Positions 53,138 to 62,715 are shown, counted from the stretch's first letter. The stretch is DNA of 64,000 nt from Lacinutrix himadriensis (GCF_001418105.1 NZ_LIQI01000027.1:186001-250000), one strand, 5' to 3'. A program made the numbers and translations. The notes: a model not told the origin generated them from the letters alone.

Positions 53138-53611
53138 ATGAATTTCAAATCCATTATAGCTGCATTAGCAGTAACAGCAATGCTTGTAGGTAATACAGTA
53201 AATGCACAAGTAACAACTAAAGATTCTATAGCAACTTCAAAAGTGCAACATTTCAATTTTGATAAAATGGAATCAGAAACTATTGGAGAAGGGATCCAAC
53301 GTAAATGGTTTCATGGTGAAAAAGGACAAATGACCATTTTCAATTTAGAAAAAGGAGCTCATATTCCTTGGCATCACCATCCAAACGAGCAAATTACATA
53401 TATCATGTCTGGTAAAGTAAAAATCAAAACTATTATTGATGGTAAAGAAACGTTTGTAGAAGTTGGAGCGGGAGAAGTTATTGTATTTCCAGAAAATGTA
53501 CCACATGAGTTTTGGGCTTTAGAAGAAACAGTAGATTTAGATGTTCATGTTCCGGTTCGTGAAGATTGGTTATCTAAAGAATTACCAGAATATTTAAAAA
53601 AGAGTAAGTAA
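53138..53611 (+). CDS. Exported cupin-domain protein
   Basis: A 157-residue protein with a signal peptide (ALAVTAMLVGNTVNAQ) and one cupin barrel with the metal-site histidines in HIPWHHHPNEQITYIMSG and the second motif VIVFPENVPHEFWAL. A mononuclear metal site is expected; substrate unknown. It is flanked on both sides by the same repeat blocks, and its signal peptide begins like the next gene's (MNFKSII). Confidence 0.88.
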   Translation: MNFKSIIAALAVTAMLVGNTVNAQVTTKDSIATSKVQHFNFDKMESETIGEGIQRKWFHGEKGQMTIFNLEKGAHIPWHHHPNEQITYIMSGKVKIKTIIDGKETFVEVGAGEVIVFPENVPHEFWALEETVDLDVHVPVREDWLSKELPEYLKKSK

Positions 53612-53625
53612 AATTTTAAAAGATG

Positions 53626-53816
53626 GTCACTTCGAGTGCATTTTGAGGTACGAGAAATTTGTATCGAGAAGTCTAGATAAAGTTGAATTTTTAATAATAT
53701 GTCACTTCGAGTGTTTTTATTGAAATGCAATGAAAATAAAAATGTATCGAGAAGCTTATTAACTCTAATGGTTCTTGATTCAAAATTCTGAAAGAGAATT
53801 TCACTCGAACTGACAA
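53626..53816. repeat. Composite block of dispersed repeats, downstream of the cupin gene
   Basis: A full unit at 53626-53672 (GTCACTTCGAGTGCATTTT...GTATCGAGAAG), a variant at 53701-53755 with an inner TTTATTGAAATGCAATG, and an inverted copy at 53768-53816 ending TTTCACTCGAACTGACA. Order and orientation mirror the block at 52890-53119. Confidence 0.75.
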
Positions 53817-53834
53817 TAATAAATAATACAAAAC

Positions 53835-54953
53835 ATGAATTTCAAATCTATTATAACATCATTAATTTTTACAATAGTGTTTACCAGTCATACTGTAAAG
53901 GCACAAAACACGTTAGCTCAAGCAGAAGTTTTTGTAACTACAGCGCAAGCAGTTGGTAATATTACGTTTACGGATACTGGCGATTTAGTTTATAGTCATC
54001 ATCCTTTTTTCTCACCAGAAAATAGAGTGATGATCATGGATGCCAAAACAAAAACAAGCAAACCGTTTCCTAATAAAGCGTGGAATACACCACGAACTAC
54101 AGACGATAATTATCTAAGTAATGTTTTAGGTATTAGAAACGATGAAAACGGCATTGTTTGGATGTTAGATATGGCACAACGCGATAACGTAACACCTAAA
54201 ATAGTGGGTTGGAACACAAAAACTAATCAGTTAGAACGTATTTATTATTTACCTAAATCTTCCGTACCAAAGCACGCGCAACCAAATGATATGGTGGTGG
54301 ATACTAAAAACGGTTATTTTATAATTGCAGATGAAGGTATTGGAAATGGAGGAGATGGAAGCAATGGTGCCTTTATTATTGTAGACATGAAAACGGGTAA
54401 AACACGTCGAATACTTGAAGGTACACGCACAACATTACCAGAAAATACGCCAACAGTAATTAACGGTAAACATTTAGCGGTTAATGGTACGGATTTATTA
54501 GTCGGAAATGACGGAATTACTGCCGACGCTAATTTTGAATACATTTATTATGGTCCGTTAAACGGAACAAAAATTTACAGAATTAAAACTTTAGATTTAG
54601 TAAATGAAAATTTTACAGAAGAAGAGTTAGATCGTAAAATCGAAACCTATTCCGAAAAACCAAACAATGGAGGAATGAGTATGGATACAGCAGGAAATAT
54701 TTATTTAACCGCTTTAGAAAGCAATAGTGTCGCTGTAGTTTTAGCAAAAGATAGAAGTGTAAAAACCATGGTGAAAGATGCTAATATGGTTTGGCCAGAT
54801 GGCGTAAGCTATAATCATGTAGATGGTTACATGTACGTTTCCGCAGCACAAGTAAACAAAGGCGCTGTATTTAATGATAGTAAAGATTTGTCTACAAAAC
54901 CATTTTACATTTTCAGATTTAAACCTATTACAACAGGGGTTTCTTTTAGATAA
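53835..54953 (+). CDS. Exported major-royal-jelly/yellow-like protein
   Basis: A 372-residue protein with a signal peptide (IFTIVFTSHTVKAQ) and a beta-propeller-like sequence: GNITFTDTGDLVYSHHPFF, NGIVWMLDMAQRDNVTPKIV, QPNDMVVDTKNGYFIIADEG and DGVSYNHVDGYMYVSAAQVN. It matches the royal jelly/yellow family, related to SMP-30-type propellers; some members are tied to dopachrome tautomerisation. Substrate unknown. Periplasmic or secreted. Confidence 0.82.
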   Translation: MNFKSIITSLIFTIVFTSHTVKAQNTLAQAEVFVTTAQAVGNITFTDTGDLVYSHHPFFSPENRVMIMDAKTKTSKPFPNKAWNTPRTTDDNYLSNVLGIRNDENGIVWMLDMAQRDNVTPKIVGWNTKTNQLERIYYLPKSSVPKHAQPNDMVVDTKNGYFIIADEGIGNGGDGSNGAFIIVDMKTGKTRRILEGTRTTLPENTPTVINGKHLAVNGTDLLVGNDGITADANFEYIYYGPLNGTKIYRIKTLDLVNENFTEEELDRKIETYSEKPNNGGMSMDTAGNIYLTALESNSVAVVLAKDRSVKTMVKDANMVWPDGVSYNHVDGYMYVSAAQVNKGAVFNDSKDLSTKPFYIFRFKPITTGVSFR

Positions 54954-55049
54954 TTTAGAAGTTAATGTCAGGTTAATGGTTCCTTAATTAAGCATAAGCG
55001 ATATAAAATATCCTATTGCGACAGTTTTTGGTAAAAAAATATAAAAACA

Positions 55050-56003
55050 ATGACAAATAAAAATATATTAGAAGAAGCTCGTTCGCTTACTTTACCTTCT
55101 CGTGAAGCTTCCTTAAAACGGGAACCTTCTGTATCTCAATTTTGGAACAATAACCAGAAAATATTGGAAGATGCATGGGCAGAATGGGAAATTGAAAACA
55201 AAGATAATTTACTAATCCCTGACGAAACGCTACTAGATCCAAGCTTGCAAAAGGCAATTAAAGATGCTTGGGAAAATCCAGAAAAAGAAAATGCTGTTGC
55301 CGATTTATGGGAAGAAATTATTCCTGGTGTTTATTCTGCACAGTTTTTTAACCCTGAACGCTTAGCGGATTTTCGTAAATATTTAGAAGCTGTAGTAAAT
55401 TCACAAATTCCTAAACGAGCACCATACGGAATACAATTGAATCGTTATGGAATTATGCTTGATCCACGCTCAGAAGGCTATCTTGCAGCGCCTAATTTTC
55501 AAGCATTTTATAACGATATTATGGACCGTTATATGCGTCCGATTGCACGTTTGTTATTGGGTACTTATGGCTATGACAACCAAACATTTGGTTTTTCTAT
55601 TCAGTACAATCCTGATAAAGATAAGGATTTACATGCGCATACCGATGCTTCGGCTGCTACCTTGAATATCAATATGAACTTACCCGATGAAGCATTTACA
55701 GGTTCGCAAGTTGACTTCTACGATAAAACCACAGGGAAAACGGTGCAAACTACTTTTGAATCAGGGAAAGCAATAATTCACAGAGGTGATGTAGCACATG
55801 CAACGCACCCGATTAGCAGTGGGCAACGTAGTAATTTGGTTGTGTGGTTATACGGAGACCGCATGCAAATCCCAAGAGGAGGAGAAAGTAGTTACGGTAG
55901 TGTGGATAACTCAGAATCTAAAGTGGTTACACCAGAAAGTACTAGTGCTCGAGAGCGTTGGAGTGTGCCAAACAGTCCTAAAGATACCTCTGCACCTTTT
56001 TAA
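55050..56003 (+). CDS. 2-oxoglutarate/Fe(II) oxygenase-family protein
   Basis: A 317-residue protein. The second half carries the double-stranded beta-helix motifs: the HxD in DLHAHTDASAATLNINM, and the distal His and 2OG-binding Arg in IHRGDVAHATHPISSGQRSNLVVW. The first half is helical. No signal peptide. The nearest relatives are prolyl-4-hydroxylase-like 2OG oxygenases; the target, protein or small molecule, is unknown. Confidence 0.83.
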   Translation: MTNKNILEEARSLTLPSREASLKREPSVSQFWNNNQKILEDAWAEWEIENKDNLLIPDETLLDPSLQKAIKDAWENPEKENAVADLWEEIIPGVYSAQFFNPERLADFRKYLEAVVNSQIPKRAPYGIQLNRYGIMLDPRSEGYLAAPNFQAFYNDIMDRYMRPIARLLLGTYGYDNQTFGFSIQYNPDKDKDLHAHTDASAATLNINMNLPDEAFTGSQVDFYDKTTGKTVQTTFESGKAIIHRGDVAHATHPISSGQRSNLVVWLYGDRMQIPRGGESSYGSVDNSESKVVTPESTSARERWSVPNSPKDTSAPF

Positions 56004-56138
56004 AAAGATTAGAAATCCTTGTTCTTGCTTTATGCAATGGTTATATGTAGAAATAGAGGTAAAACTAGTATCAGAATTTTATAACAAGATTCAAAAAAAC
56101 AAGAAAATGTCAATTTGTGTATTACTGAGAAATTAAAA

Positions 56139-56164
56139 GACCTTTCGACTGCGCTCAAGGACAG
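56139..56164 (-). repeat. Short intergenic repeat, copy 2 (inverse of 4122-4150)
   Basis: On the minus strand it contains TTGAGCGCAGTCGAAAGG, as at 4122-4150. It lies in the gap before the SDR gene. Confidence 0.7.
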
Positions 56165-56188
56165 TCTAATAAAAAAAAATAAAGAATC

Positions 56189-57001
56189 ATGAGTAAAACA
56201 ATAATAGTAACAGGAAGTACTGACGGTATTGGAAAGTTAACTGCTTTAAGTTTAGCAGAAAAAGGACATACGGTTTATGTACACGGAAGAAATAAAGCAA
56301 AGGTAGACACGGTTGTTTCAGAAATAAAAACAACAACAAACAATCAGAACATTCATGGTTTGGTTGCAGATTTCTCCGATTTAGAAGCTGTTTCCAAATT
56401 AGCAGAACAAATAAAAAAGGACATTCCTAAAATAGATATACTAATCAATAATGCGGGAATTTTCAAAACGAAAGAGGTTCAGAATAAAAACGGATTAGAC
56501 ATTCGTATGGTGGTGAATTATTTAGCACCTTATGTGTTAACGAATGCCATATTAGAAAATATAAAGCAATCCGAAGCACCAAGAATTATCAATTTAAGTT
56601 CTGCGGCACAAGCACCAGTTTCTGAAGCTGTTTTAATAGGAAAGGAGCAAGATTCAGAAAATAGTACATACGCACAAAGTAAGTTAGCACTAACCATGTG
56701 GAGTTTTAATCTAGCAAAACAAGAACCAAAAATTACGGTTATTGCTGTAAATCCAGGATCCTTATTAAATACTAAAATGGCAAATGAAGCATACGGACAA
56801 CATTGGTCGCCAGCAGAAAAAGGAGTGGATATCTTAGTAGATTTGGCATTATCTGATGACTATAAAAATGATTCCGGTAAGTATTTTGATAACGATAAAG
56901 GGGATCCGAAAGGTTATTTTGCACCAGCACATCCTGATGCTTATGCGGATAGTAAAATAGAGCGATTATTAAGCATAACTAAAAGATTGTTACAAGATTA
57001 A
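56189..57001 (+). CDS. Short-chain dehydrogenase/reductase
   Basis: A 270-residue SDR: VTGSTDGIGKLTALSLAEKG (glycine-rich NAD(P) site), NNAGIF, NLSSAAQAPV, and Tyr-x3-Lys in STYAQSKLAL. The length and WSPAEKGVDILVDLA segment are like retinol-dehydrogenase/protochlorophyllide-type SDRs. Substrate unknown. A terminator follows at 57050. Confidence 0.9.
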   Translation: MSKTIIVTGSTDGIGKLTALSLAEKGHTVYVHGRNKAKVDTVVSEIKTTTNNQNIHGLVADFSDLEAVSKLAEQIKKDIPKIDILINNAGIFKTKEVQNKNGLDIRMVVNYLAPYVLTNAILENIKQSEAPRIINLSSAAQAPVSEAVLIGKEQDSENSTYAQSKLALTMWSFNLAKQEPKITVIAVNPGSLLNTKMANEAYGQHWSPAEKGVDILVDLALSDDYKNDSGKYFDNDKGDPKGYFAPAHPDAYADSKIERLLSITKRLLQD

Positions 57002-57049
57002 ACCTTTAAAGGTCTATTCTTCCTAATTTTATAATACTATATTTTAGTA

Positions 57050-57092
57050 AAATGCTCCAATTAATTTAGTGATTAATTGGAGCATTTCTTAT
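57050..57092 (+). terminator. Terminator after the SDR gene
   Basis: AAATGCTCCAATTAAT (57050-57065) pairs with ATTAATTGGAGCATTT (57072-57087), then T. Confidence 0.88.
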
Positions 57093-57214
57093 ATTATAAA
57101 ACGAATAGAAATCACTTCGATTTTATAGTATTAAAACGATTTAAAAAAAAGACAAAATTGCTTAGGTAATACAGAAGTAATTTAATTTTTTTGCAGATTA
57201 TAATTATATAATTA

Positions 57215-57838
57215 ATGGATAACTTACTTACATTTTCAATCACGGTATTTACAGCCTTTTTTGCTATAACCAATCCGATATCAAACATGACTGTTTTTGT
57301 ATCTTTAACACAAGGTGCAGATAAGAAAACAAAGCATGATATCAATAAACGTTCAAACATAATAGCCTTTATTATTGTGGCTGTTTTTGTGCTTTTAGGA
57401 AAATATATATTCGAATTATTTAATATCAGTATTCCTGCCTTTAAAATTACTGGTGGTATTTTGATCTTCTTTATTGGGTTTGATATGCTACAATCTAAAC
57501 AGTCTAATGTAAAAACCCTAGATAATGTTCATGTGGATGAAAATATTGCTGTTTCTCCGCTAGCGATACCAATTTTAGCAGGACCAGGAACTATTGTAAC
57601 CGCAATGAACTTTGTGTCTAATGTGGAAACAATTCATATTATTTTAGTGATCCTTATATTTGGTTCCATGAGTCTTTTAACCTATTTCACTTTTAGATTA
57701 AGTGATCTTATTGTAAAAATAGTTGGTCATAACGTGATATCTGTAATAGGTAAAATTATGGGATTAATTATAGCAATTATTGGTACTGGTATGATTATTC
57801 AAGGAATTAAAATTTCTTTTAATTTAATATCCGTATAA
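57215..57838 (+). CDS. MarC-family membrane protein
   Basis: A 207-residue protein with about six membrane segments. It has the MarC pattern: FFAITNPISNMTVFVSLTQG at the first loop, KITGGILIFFIGFDML, and AIPILAGPGTIVTAMNF. The family is of unknown function despite its name. The KefF-like gene follows after 26 bases, so it heads the operon. Confidence 0.9.
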   Translation: MDNLLTFSITVFTAFFAITNPISNMTVFVSLTQGADKKTKHDINKRSNIIAFIIVAVFVLLGKYIFELFNISIPAFKITGGILIFFIGFDMLQSKQSNVKTLDNVHVDENIAVSPLAIPILAGPGTIVTAMNFVSNVETIHIILVILIFGSMSLLTYFTFRLSDLIVKIVGHNVISVIGKIMGLIIAIIGTGMIIQGIKISFNLISV

Positions 57839-57864
57839 ATACATTATAATCCATAGATCAAAAT

Positions 57865-58461
57865 ATGAAAAAAATACTAGTGCTTTTTTCCCATCCTACA
57901 TTTGAGAAATCTAGAGCAAATACAGCACTTGTTAATCATATAAAAGATATGGAAGGTGTTACTTTTCATGATTTGTATGAGCGCTATCCCGATTTTCATA
58001 TTGATGTTCCTGCCGAAAAAGAACTACTAAATACCCATGATGTCATTATTTGGCATCATCCATTTTATTGGTATAGTTGTCCGCCATTAATGAAACAATG
58101 GATGGATATGGTTTTAGAGTTTGATTGGGCGTATGGTCCAAATGGAAAAGCCCTTCAAAACAAAACCTGCCTAAATGTTATAACTACTGGTGGATCTAGA
58201 GAAGTCTATTGTTCCGAAGGTAGTAATAGCTTTACAGTGAGTCAATTTTTAAGACCTTTTGAGCAGACTGCAAACTTGTGTGGTATGGAGTATTTGCTGC
58301 CATTTACAGTAATGGAAACACATAAATTAAGTGAGGTTGATTTAAGTAATTATGCGAATCAATATGAGAATCTAATTACTTTACTTAAAGATAATCTTAC
58401 CAAAAAAGATTGTAAAGGATTTTCTTTTTTAAATGATATTCCTAAACTGAAAAATCAATAA
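57865..58461 (+). CDS. KefF/KefG-like NAD(P)H oxidoreductase (flavodoxin-like)
   Basis: A 198-residue flavodoxin-like quinone reductase: KILVLFSHPTFEKSRANTAL, HDVIIWHHPFYWYSCPPLMK, MDMVLEFDWAYGPNGKAL and VITTGGSREVY match KefF/KefG and NQO1-type proteins. KefF is the cytoplasmic subunit that activates KefC. The KefB-like antiporter gene starts 3 bases after, so it is very likely its ancillary subunit. Confidence 0.88.
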   Translation: MKKILVLFSHPTFEKSRANTALVNHIKDMEGVTFHDLYERYPDFHIDVPAEKELLNTHDVIIWHHPFYWYSCPPLMKQWMDMVLEFDWAYGPNGKALQNKTCLNVITTGGSREVYCSEGSNSFTVSQFLRPFEQTANLCGMEYLLPFTVMETHKLSEVDLSNYANQYENLITLLKDNLTKKDCKGFSFLNDIPKLKNQ

Positions 58462-58464
58462 ATT

Positions 58465-60354
58465 ATGACTGGAAGTATACTTTTTGAAGCCATAGTTTTT
58501 CTTGCAGGAGCCATTATTTGTGTATCTATTGCTAAACGATTAGGCTTAAGTTCTGTAATAGGTTATTTATTAGCAGGGGTATTAATTGGCCCTTATGTTT
58601 TAGGTTTTATAGGTAAGGAAGGTGAAGATATTTTGCATTTTGCAGAATTTGGAGTAGTAATGATGCTGTTTTTAATCGGACTAGAAATTGAGCCAAAAAA
58701 TTTCTGGAACATGCGAAAAACCATACTTGGTATGGGTGGGATTCAAGTAGGGGGAACCATGTTACTATCGTATATACTATTTACTCTTTTGGGTTTTGAG
58801 TGGAAAGTTTCTTTGGTTATTTCTATGGCTGTGGCATTATCATCTACCGCAATTGCCATGCAAACCATAAAGGAAAAAAGACTAATGGATACTACCTTTG
58901 GTACGTCCGCTTTTTCCATTTTATTGTTTCAAGATATTATTGTGATTTTCATGTTGGGTTTTATTCCGCTGTTATCGAATACAGAGGATAACGCTTCCGC
59001 GGAAAAACATAGCGAGCATGCAAATCTATTAGAAAACTTACCTATCGGATTTCAAACATTAGCCATTCTTTTATCTGTAGTTTTAATCATTGTTGCTGGT
59101 CGTTATTTAATTGTACCCATGCTACGAAAAGTCGCTAAAACAGGTGTTCGAGAACTTTTAATTGCAGCCGCTTTTTTAATTGTTTTCGGAATTTCATTTA
59201 TTATGGAATACGTCGGAATAAGTCCTGCTTTAGGTGCCTTTTTAGGAGGAGTCGTTCTTTCCAATAGTGAGTTTAAACATGAACTTGAAAGTACGCTAGA
59301 ACCTTTTAAAAACTTGCTTTTAGGTTTGTTTTTTATGGCTGTTGGTGCATCTATTAACTTTATCGTTATTGCCAAAAGTCCCCTGACTATTGGAGGAATT
59401 CTAATTGCAATTATCGCTTTAAAAGCTATTGTTTTATTTATAACTGGTTATATTTTTAAATTAAAAATAGATCAAAAATTACTGCTGACTTTCAGTTTAG
59501 CCCAGATTGGAGAATTTGCGTTTGTATTGCTGTCTTTTGCTTTCGGGCTTAATATTTTAGAGCAAGAACAAATGGATATGTTATTAGTAATAACAGCATT
59601 ATCGATGTCGTTAACACCCATTATAGGTATGATTAATGAACGTTTTATTCTTCCAAGAATTGGCACTAAAGAATCTATAAAACGACCAATGGATCATATT
59701 GCAAAATCTCAAAAAATTATATTGGTAGGTTTTGGACATTTTGGAAGTACCATCGGAAGATTTCTGCGTTCGCATGGTGTGGAAGCTACTATTTTGGATC
59801 ACGATTCTAATCGTGTCGATTTTCTTCGTAAAATGGGATTCGAAGTGTATTATGGAGATGCTACGCGTCTCGATTTATTAGAATCTGCAGGAATAGCGGA
59901 AGCAAAAATAATTATTTGTGCCACCAATAAGATTGAAGTTTCTAAAGCGATTAGTAAAATTGTAAAAGAAAAATATCCGCATGTAGAATTAATGATTCGT
60001 ACCAAAAATCGTTATGATGCTTACGAATTACTAAATCTTGGAAATGAAAATATCTATCGCGAATCCTTAGAAACGTCCTTAACTTTAGCGAAAGATGTAT
60101 TGAGTAAAATGGGTTTTCGTAAATATACCTTAAATAGACAAGTACAGAATTTTATCAAGTATGATGAAGATAGTTTAAGACGTCTGGCTTCTGAACCTAA
60201 AAGTGAAGACAACTATATTTTTAAGGCAAGAAAAGAGCTAGAACAACAGGAGAAGTTTTTAAATGAAGATTTTAAAAGAGGTATTGTAGAATACGATAAT
60301 CATTGGGATAGCGAACATATTAGAAAAGCTCTAGATAACAAAGAAGACCAATAA
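58465..60354 (+). CDS. CPA2-family cation:proton antiporter (KefB/KefC-like)
   Basis: A 629-residue protein with about 12 membrane helices (residues 1-400; GYLLAGVLIGPYVLGF, LIGLEIEPKNFW, ALSSTAIAMQT, LLFQDIIVIFML) and a cytoplasmic TrkA-N/RCK domain (about 410-530: ILVGFGHFGSTIGRFLRSHG, YYGDATRLDLLESAGI). It should expel K+ in exchange for H+ under electrophile stress, gated by glutathione adducts. The loop TEDNASAEKHSEH carries a palindromic repeat in its DNA (58994-59003). It sits behind the KefF-like gene. Confidence 0.92.
   Translation: MTGSILFEAIVFLAGAIICVSIAKRLGLSSVIGYLLAGVLIGPYVLGFIGKEGEDILHFAEFGVVMMLFLIGLEIEPKNFWNMRKTILGMGGIQVGGTMLLSYILFTLLGFEWKVSLVISMAVALSSTAIAMQTIKEKRLMDTTFGTSAFSILLFQDIIVIFMLGFIPLLSNTEDNASAEKHSEHANLLENLPIGFQTLAILLSVVLIIVAGRYLIVPMLRKVAKTGVRELLIAAAFLIVFGISFIMEYVGISPALGAFLGGVVLSNSEFKHELESTLEPFKNLLLGLFFMAVGASINFIVIAKSPLTIGGILIAIIALKAIVLFITGYIFKLKIDQKLLLTFSLAQIGEFAFVLLSFAFGLNILEQEQMDMLLVITALSMSLTPIIGMINERFILPRIGTKESIKRPMDHIAKSQKIILVGFGHFGSTIGRFLRSHGVEATILDHDSNRVDFLRKMGFEVYYGDATRLDLLESAGIAEAKIIICATNKIEVSKAISKIVKEKYPHVELMIRTKNRYDAYELLNLGNENIYRESLETSLTLAKDVLSKMGFRKYTLNRQVQNFIKYDEDSLRRLASEPKSEDNYIFKARKELEQQEKFLNEDFKRGIVEYDNHWDSEHIRKALDNKEDQ
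58987..59008 (+). repeat. Hairpin-type repeat inside the KefB-like coding region
   Basis: GATAACGCTTCCGCGGAAAA holds the perfect palindrome TTCCGCGGAA and resembles the elements before hisB (AAAGATTACCGCTTTCGCGG). It encodes part of a loop after a membrane helix. Confidence 0.5.
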
Positions 60355-60361
60355 AGTATTC

Positions 60362-61240
60362 ATGCAAAAAGACATTCCACATATTGTGTTTAATTCTCAA
60401 AAACCAGATAATAATGGTATTGAAATATTAACGATTGAAAGTCTTGCTGTTAGAAAAAAGGATATCCCGCATAATCCGGAAAAAGCACATCAATTGGCGT
60501 TTAACATGATTGTGTTTTATGCGGAAGGAAAAAGTAAGCATCTAGTAGATTTTTTATGGCATGAAGTGAAACCAAACACGATTATTCACTTGTCTAAAGG
60601 ACAAATTAATGCCTTTCAGTTTCATGAAGATTTAAAAGGATTTATTATACTTTTTACAGACGAATATTTAAAAAATCAAATTAATGCATTGCCGAAAAAT
60701 GAATTAGTTAGAATGTTTAATGCGCACTTGTTTTCGCCAATAATTCAGGTTCCTCAAGATTCTAATGTATCCAAATATCTACAATTATTTTATGAAGAAT
60801 ATTCCCGTATAGAGGAAGATTACAATCCAGAAAACACCTATAATTCCTTATATTCTATCATTTTTTCAAAATTAGAACGTTTAAAGCAGTACCAAACATT
60901 TCATTTAAAAAGTTCGGATAAATTAAATACGTTTCTAGCCTTTAAATCCCTTTTAGAAAGCCACTATATTCAAAGTAGAAATGCAGGTTTTTATGCAGAG
61001 AAATTAAACATCACGTATAAATATTTAAACACTATTTGCAAAGACACCCTTGCTATTACTGCGAAACAATTTATTGATGAATTTATAATTCTTGAAGCAA
61101 AACGATTGCTTATAAATTCGGAAATAAAAAGTACAGAATTAGCCTATTCTTTAGGTTTTGAAGAACCTACAAATTTTGTAAAATACTTCAAGAAGTATAC
61201 AGGGTTTACGCCAAATCAATTCAAAAAAGATTACATCTAA
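60362..61240 (+). CDS. AraC-family transcriptional regulator
   Basis: A 292-residue protein with a cupin-type N-terminus (residues 20-120, FNMIVFYAEGKSKHLVDFLW) and a C-terminal HTH pair (about 205-290: ESHYIQSRNAGFYAEKLNIT, ELAYSLGFEEPTNFVKYFKK). It starts 7 bases after the antiporter gene, so it is in the same transcript and probably autoregulates the MarC-Kef operon. Ligand unknown. Confidence 0.9.
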   Translation: MQKDIPHIVFNSQKPDNNGIEILTIESLAVRKKDIPHNPEKAHQLAFNMIVFYAEGKSKHLVDFLWHEVKPNTIIHLSKGQINAFQFHEDLKGFIILFTDEYLKNQINALPKNELVRMFNAHLFSPIIQVPQDSNVSKYLQLFYEEYSRIEEDYNPENTYNSLYSIIFSKLERLKQYQTFHLKSSDKLNTFLAFKSLLESHYIQSRNAGFYAEKLNITYKYLNTICKDTLAITAKQFIDEFIILEAKRLLINSEIKSTELAYSLGFEEPTNFVKYFKKYTGFTPNQFKKDYI

Positions 61241-61560
61241 GTTTTTAGGTTTGATATTTACCTTTTTTGTACTCATATTTATCTTTAGCAAAGTTGCACA
61301 CTATTTTAATTTTGTTAAAAATAACAATACCATGTATTAAAAGGATATGCAGTTTTGTTAGATAAAGCTTGAATTTTATAATATGCATTCCGGTTGTAGA
61401 AAATAAATTCATTATTTTTAGAAACAACAAAAAAACAAATACTAATTTAAGCTAAGTAGTCTTGAAATTTATGTTTTGTTGATCTGTAATTTTAAAAAAA
61501 AGGTTCGACTGAAACATAGTTGAAAACAAGAAATCAATATAAATAGTTAAACATATTATT
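61241..61560. other. Intergenic region of 320 bases with no supported feature
   Basis: AT-rich sequence between the AraC gene and egtB. A 61-codon minus-strand open frame (61245-61430) is present, but nothing about it supports a gene. No terminator or clear TAnnTTTG box was found. Confidence 0.5.
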
Positions 61561-62715
61561 TTGTCAAAAGAAATTATACATACATATAAAAACATCCGGC
61601 AACAAACGGAAGCTATTTGTAAACCTTTACAAATCGAAGACTATTCGATTCAAGTCGTACAATTTGCAAGTCCGGCAAAATGGCACTTAGCACATACCAC
61701 GTGGTTTTTTGAAACTTTTATTCTTAAAAACTATGTTCAGAATTATGTAGCCTTTGATGCTAATTTTAACTTTTTGTTCAATAGCTATTACAATAATCTA
61801 GGTGACCGCATATTGCAAACCAACAGAGGTAATATGTCGCGACCTAGTACCGATAAAATCTATGAATATAGAGCTTATGTAGATGCTAAAATCGAAGCGT
61901 TTTTAAATGATGTTTCCGATACCAAAATACTAGAATTAGTGACATTGGGTTTAAATCATGAGCAACAACATCAAGAATTATTACTGACAGATATTAAATA
62001 CATGCTTGGTCATAATCCTATTTTTCCTGTATATGACGAAGCGTTTAATCTCATAAAAGATACAAATTCAACTTCTGATAGCATTAAAATTAAAGCTGGT
62101 ATTTATAAAATTGGATACCAAGGAAAGGACTTTTGCTATGATAACGAGTTAGGTGTGCATCAAGTATATGTAGATGATTATGAAATAAATAATCATTTAG
62201 TGACTAATGGAGAATATTTAGAATTTATGGAATCTGGTGCCTATACCGATTTTAATCTTTGGTTAGATGAAGGTTGGTCTTGGGTCAATAAAAATGACAT
62301 AAAAGCACCAATGTATTGGCATAAAAAAGAAGGAGAATGGTATAATTATTCCCTTGCAGGTTTTCAAAAAATAGACAAAAATGCAATATTAAGTCATATC
62401 AATTATTACGAAGCAAATGCCTATGCCGAGTGGAAAGGTATGCGATTACCAACAGAGTTCGAATGGGAAATTGCAGCACAGCAATTACATTGGGGAAAAC
62501 GTTGGGAATGGACCAACAGTGCGTATTTAGCATATCCGAATTTTGAAAAAGCAAATGGAGCAGTAGGTGAGTACAACGGTAAATTTATGAGTAATAAAAT
62601 GGTCTTGCGAGGTGCTTCTGTGGCTACTTCTCCAAATCACAGTAGGCCTACATATCGTAATTTTTTTAACCCAACAGAAAGATGGCAATTTACTGGAATA
62701 AGATTAGTAAAATAG
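61561..62715 (+). CDS. egtB: Ergothioneine biosynthesis protein EgtB
   Basis: A 384-residue protein. An N-terminal DinB-like helical domain carries the iron-binding histidines: His45 in WHLAHTTWFFE, and His133 and His137 in HEQQHQELLLTDI. The C-terminal FGE/sulfatase-type domain (about residues 175-384) shows MRLPTEFEWEIAA, WEWTNSAYLAYP and VLRGASVATS. EgtB joins a thiol (gamma-glutamyl-cysteine or cysteine) to trimethylhistidine with O2. I take TTG at 61561 as start, since the reading fits the family and no upstream ATG is in frame. egtD starts directly after. Confidence 0.92.
   Translation: MSKEIIHTYKNIRQQTEAICKPLQIEDYSIQVVQFASPAKWHLAHTTWFFETFILKNYVQNYVAFDANFNFLFNSYYNNLGDRILQTNRGNMSRPSTDKIYEYRAYVDAKIEAFLNDVSDTKILELVTLGLNHEQQHQELLLTDIKYMLGHNPIFPVYDEAFNLIKDTNSTSDSIKIKAGIYKIGYQGKDFCYDNELGVHQVYVDDYEINNHLVTNGEYLEFMESGAYTDFNLWLDEGWSWVNKNDIKAPMYWHKKEGEWYNYSLAGFQKIDKNAILSHINYYEANAYAEWKGMRLPTEFEWEIAAQQLHWGKRWEWTNSAYLAYPNFEKANGAVGEYNGKFMSNKMVLRGASVATSPNHSRPTYRNFFNPTERWQFTGIRLVK

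Noticed and set aside
53183-53215. GCACAAGT near 53205 as another ECF-type -35 box
   Set aside because: It is inside the cupin coding region and no CATCTAAA follows at the right distance.
55798-56136. Open frame overlapping the 2OG oxygenase gene in another frame
   Set aside because: A shadow of the real gene, with no support of its own.
61245-61430. Minus-strand open frame of 61 codons
   Set aside because: No signal, motif or recognisable family, poor start region, and AT-rich low-complexity composition; treated as chance.
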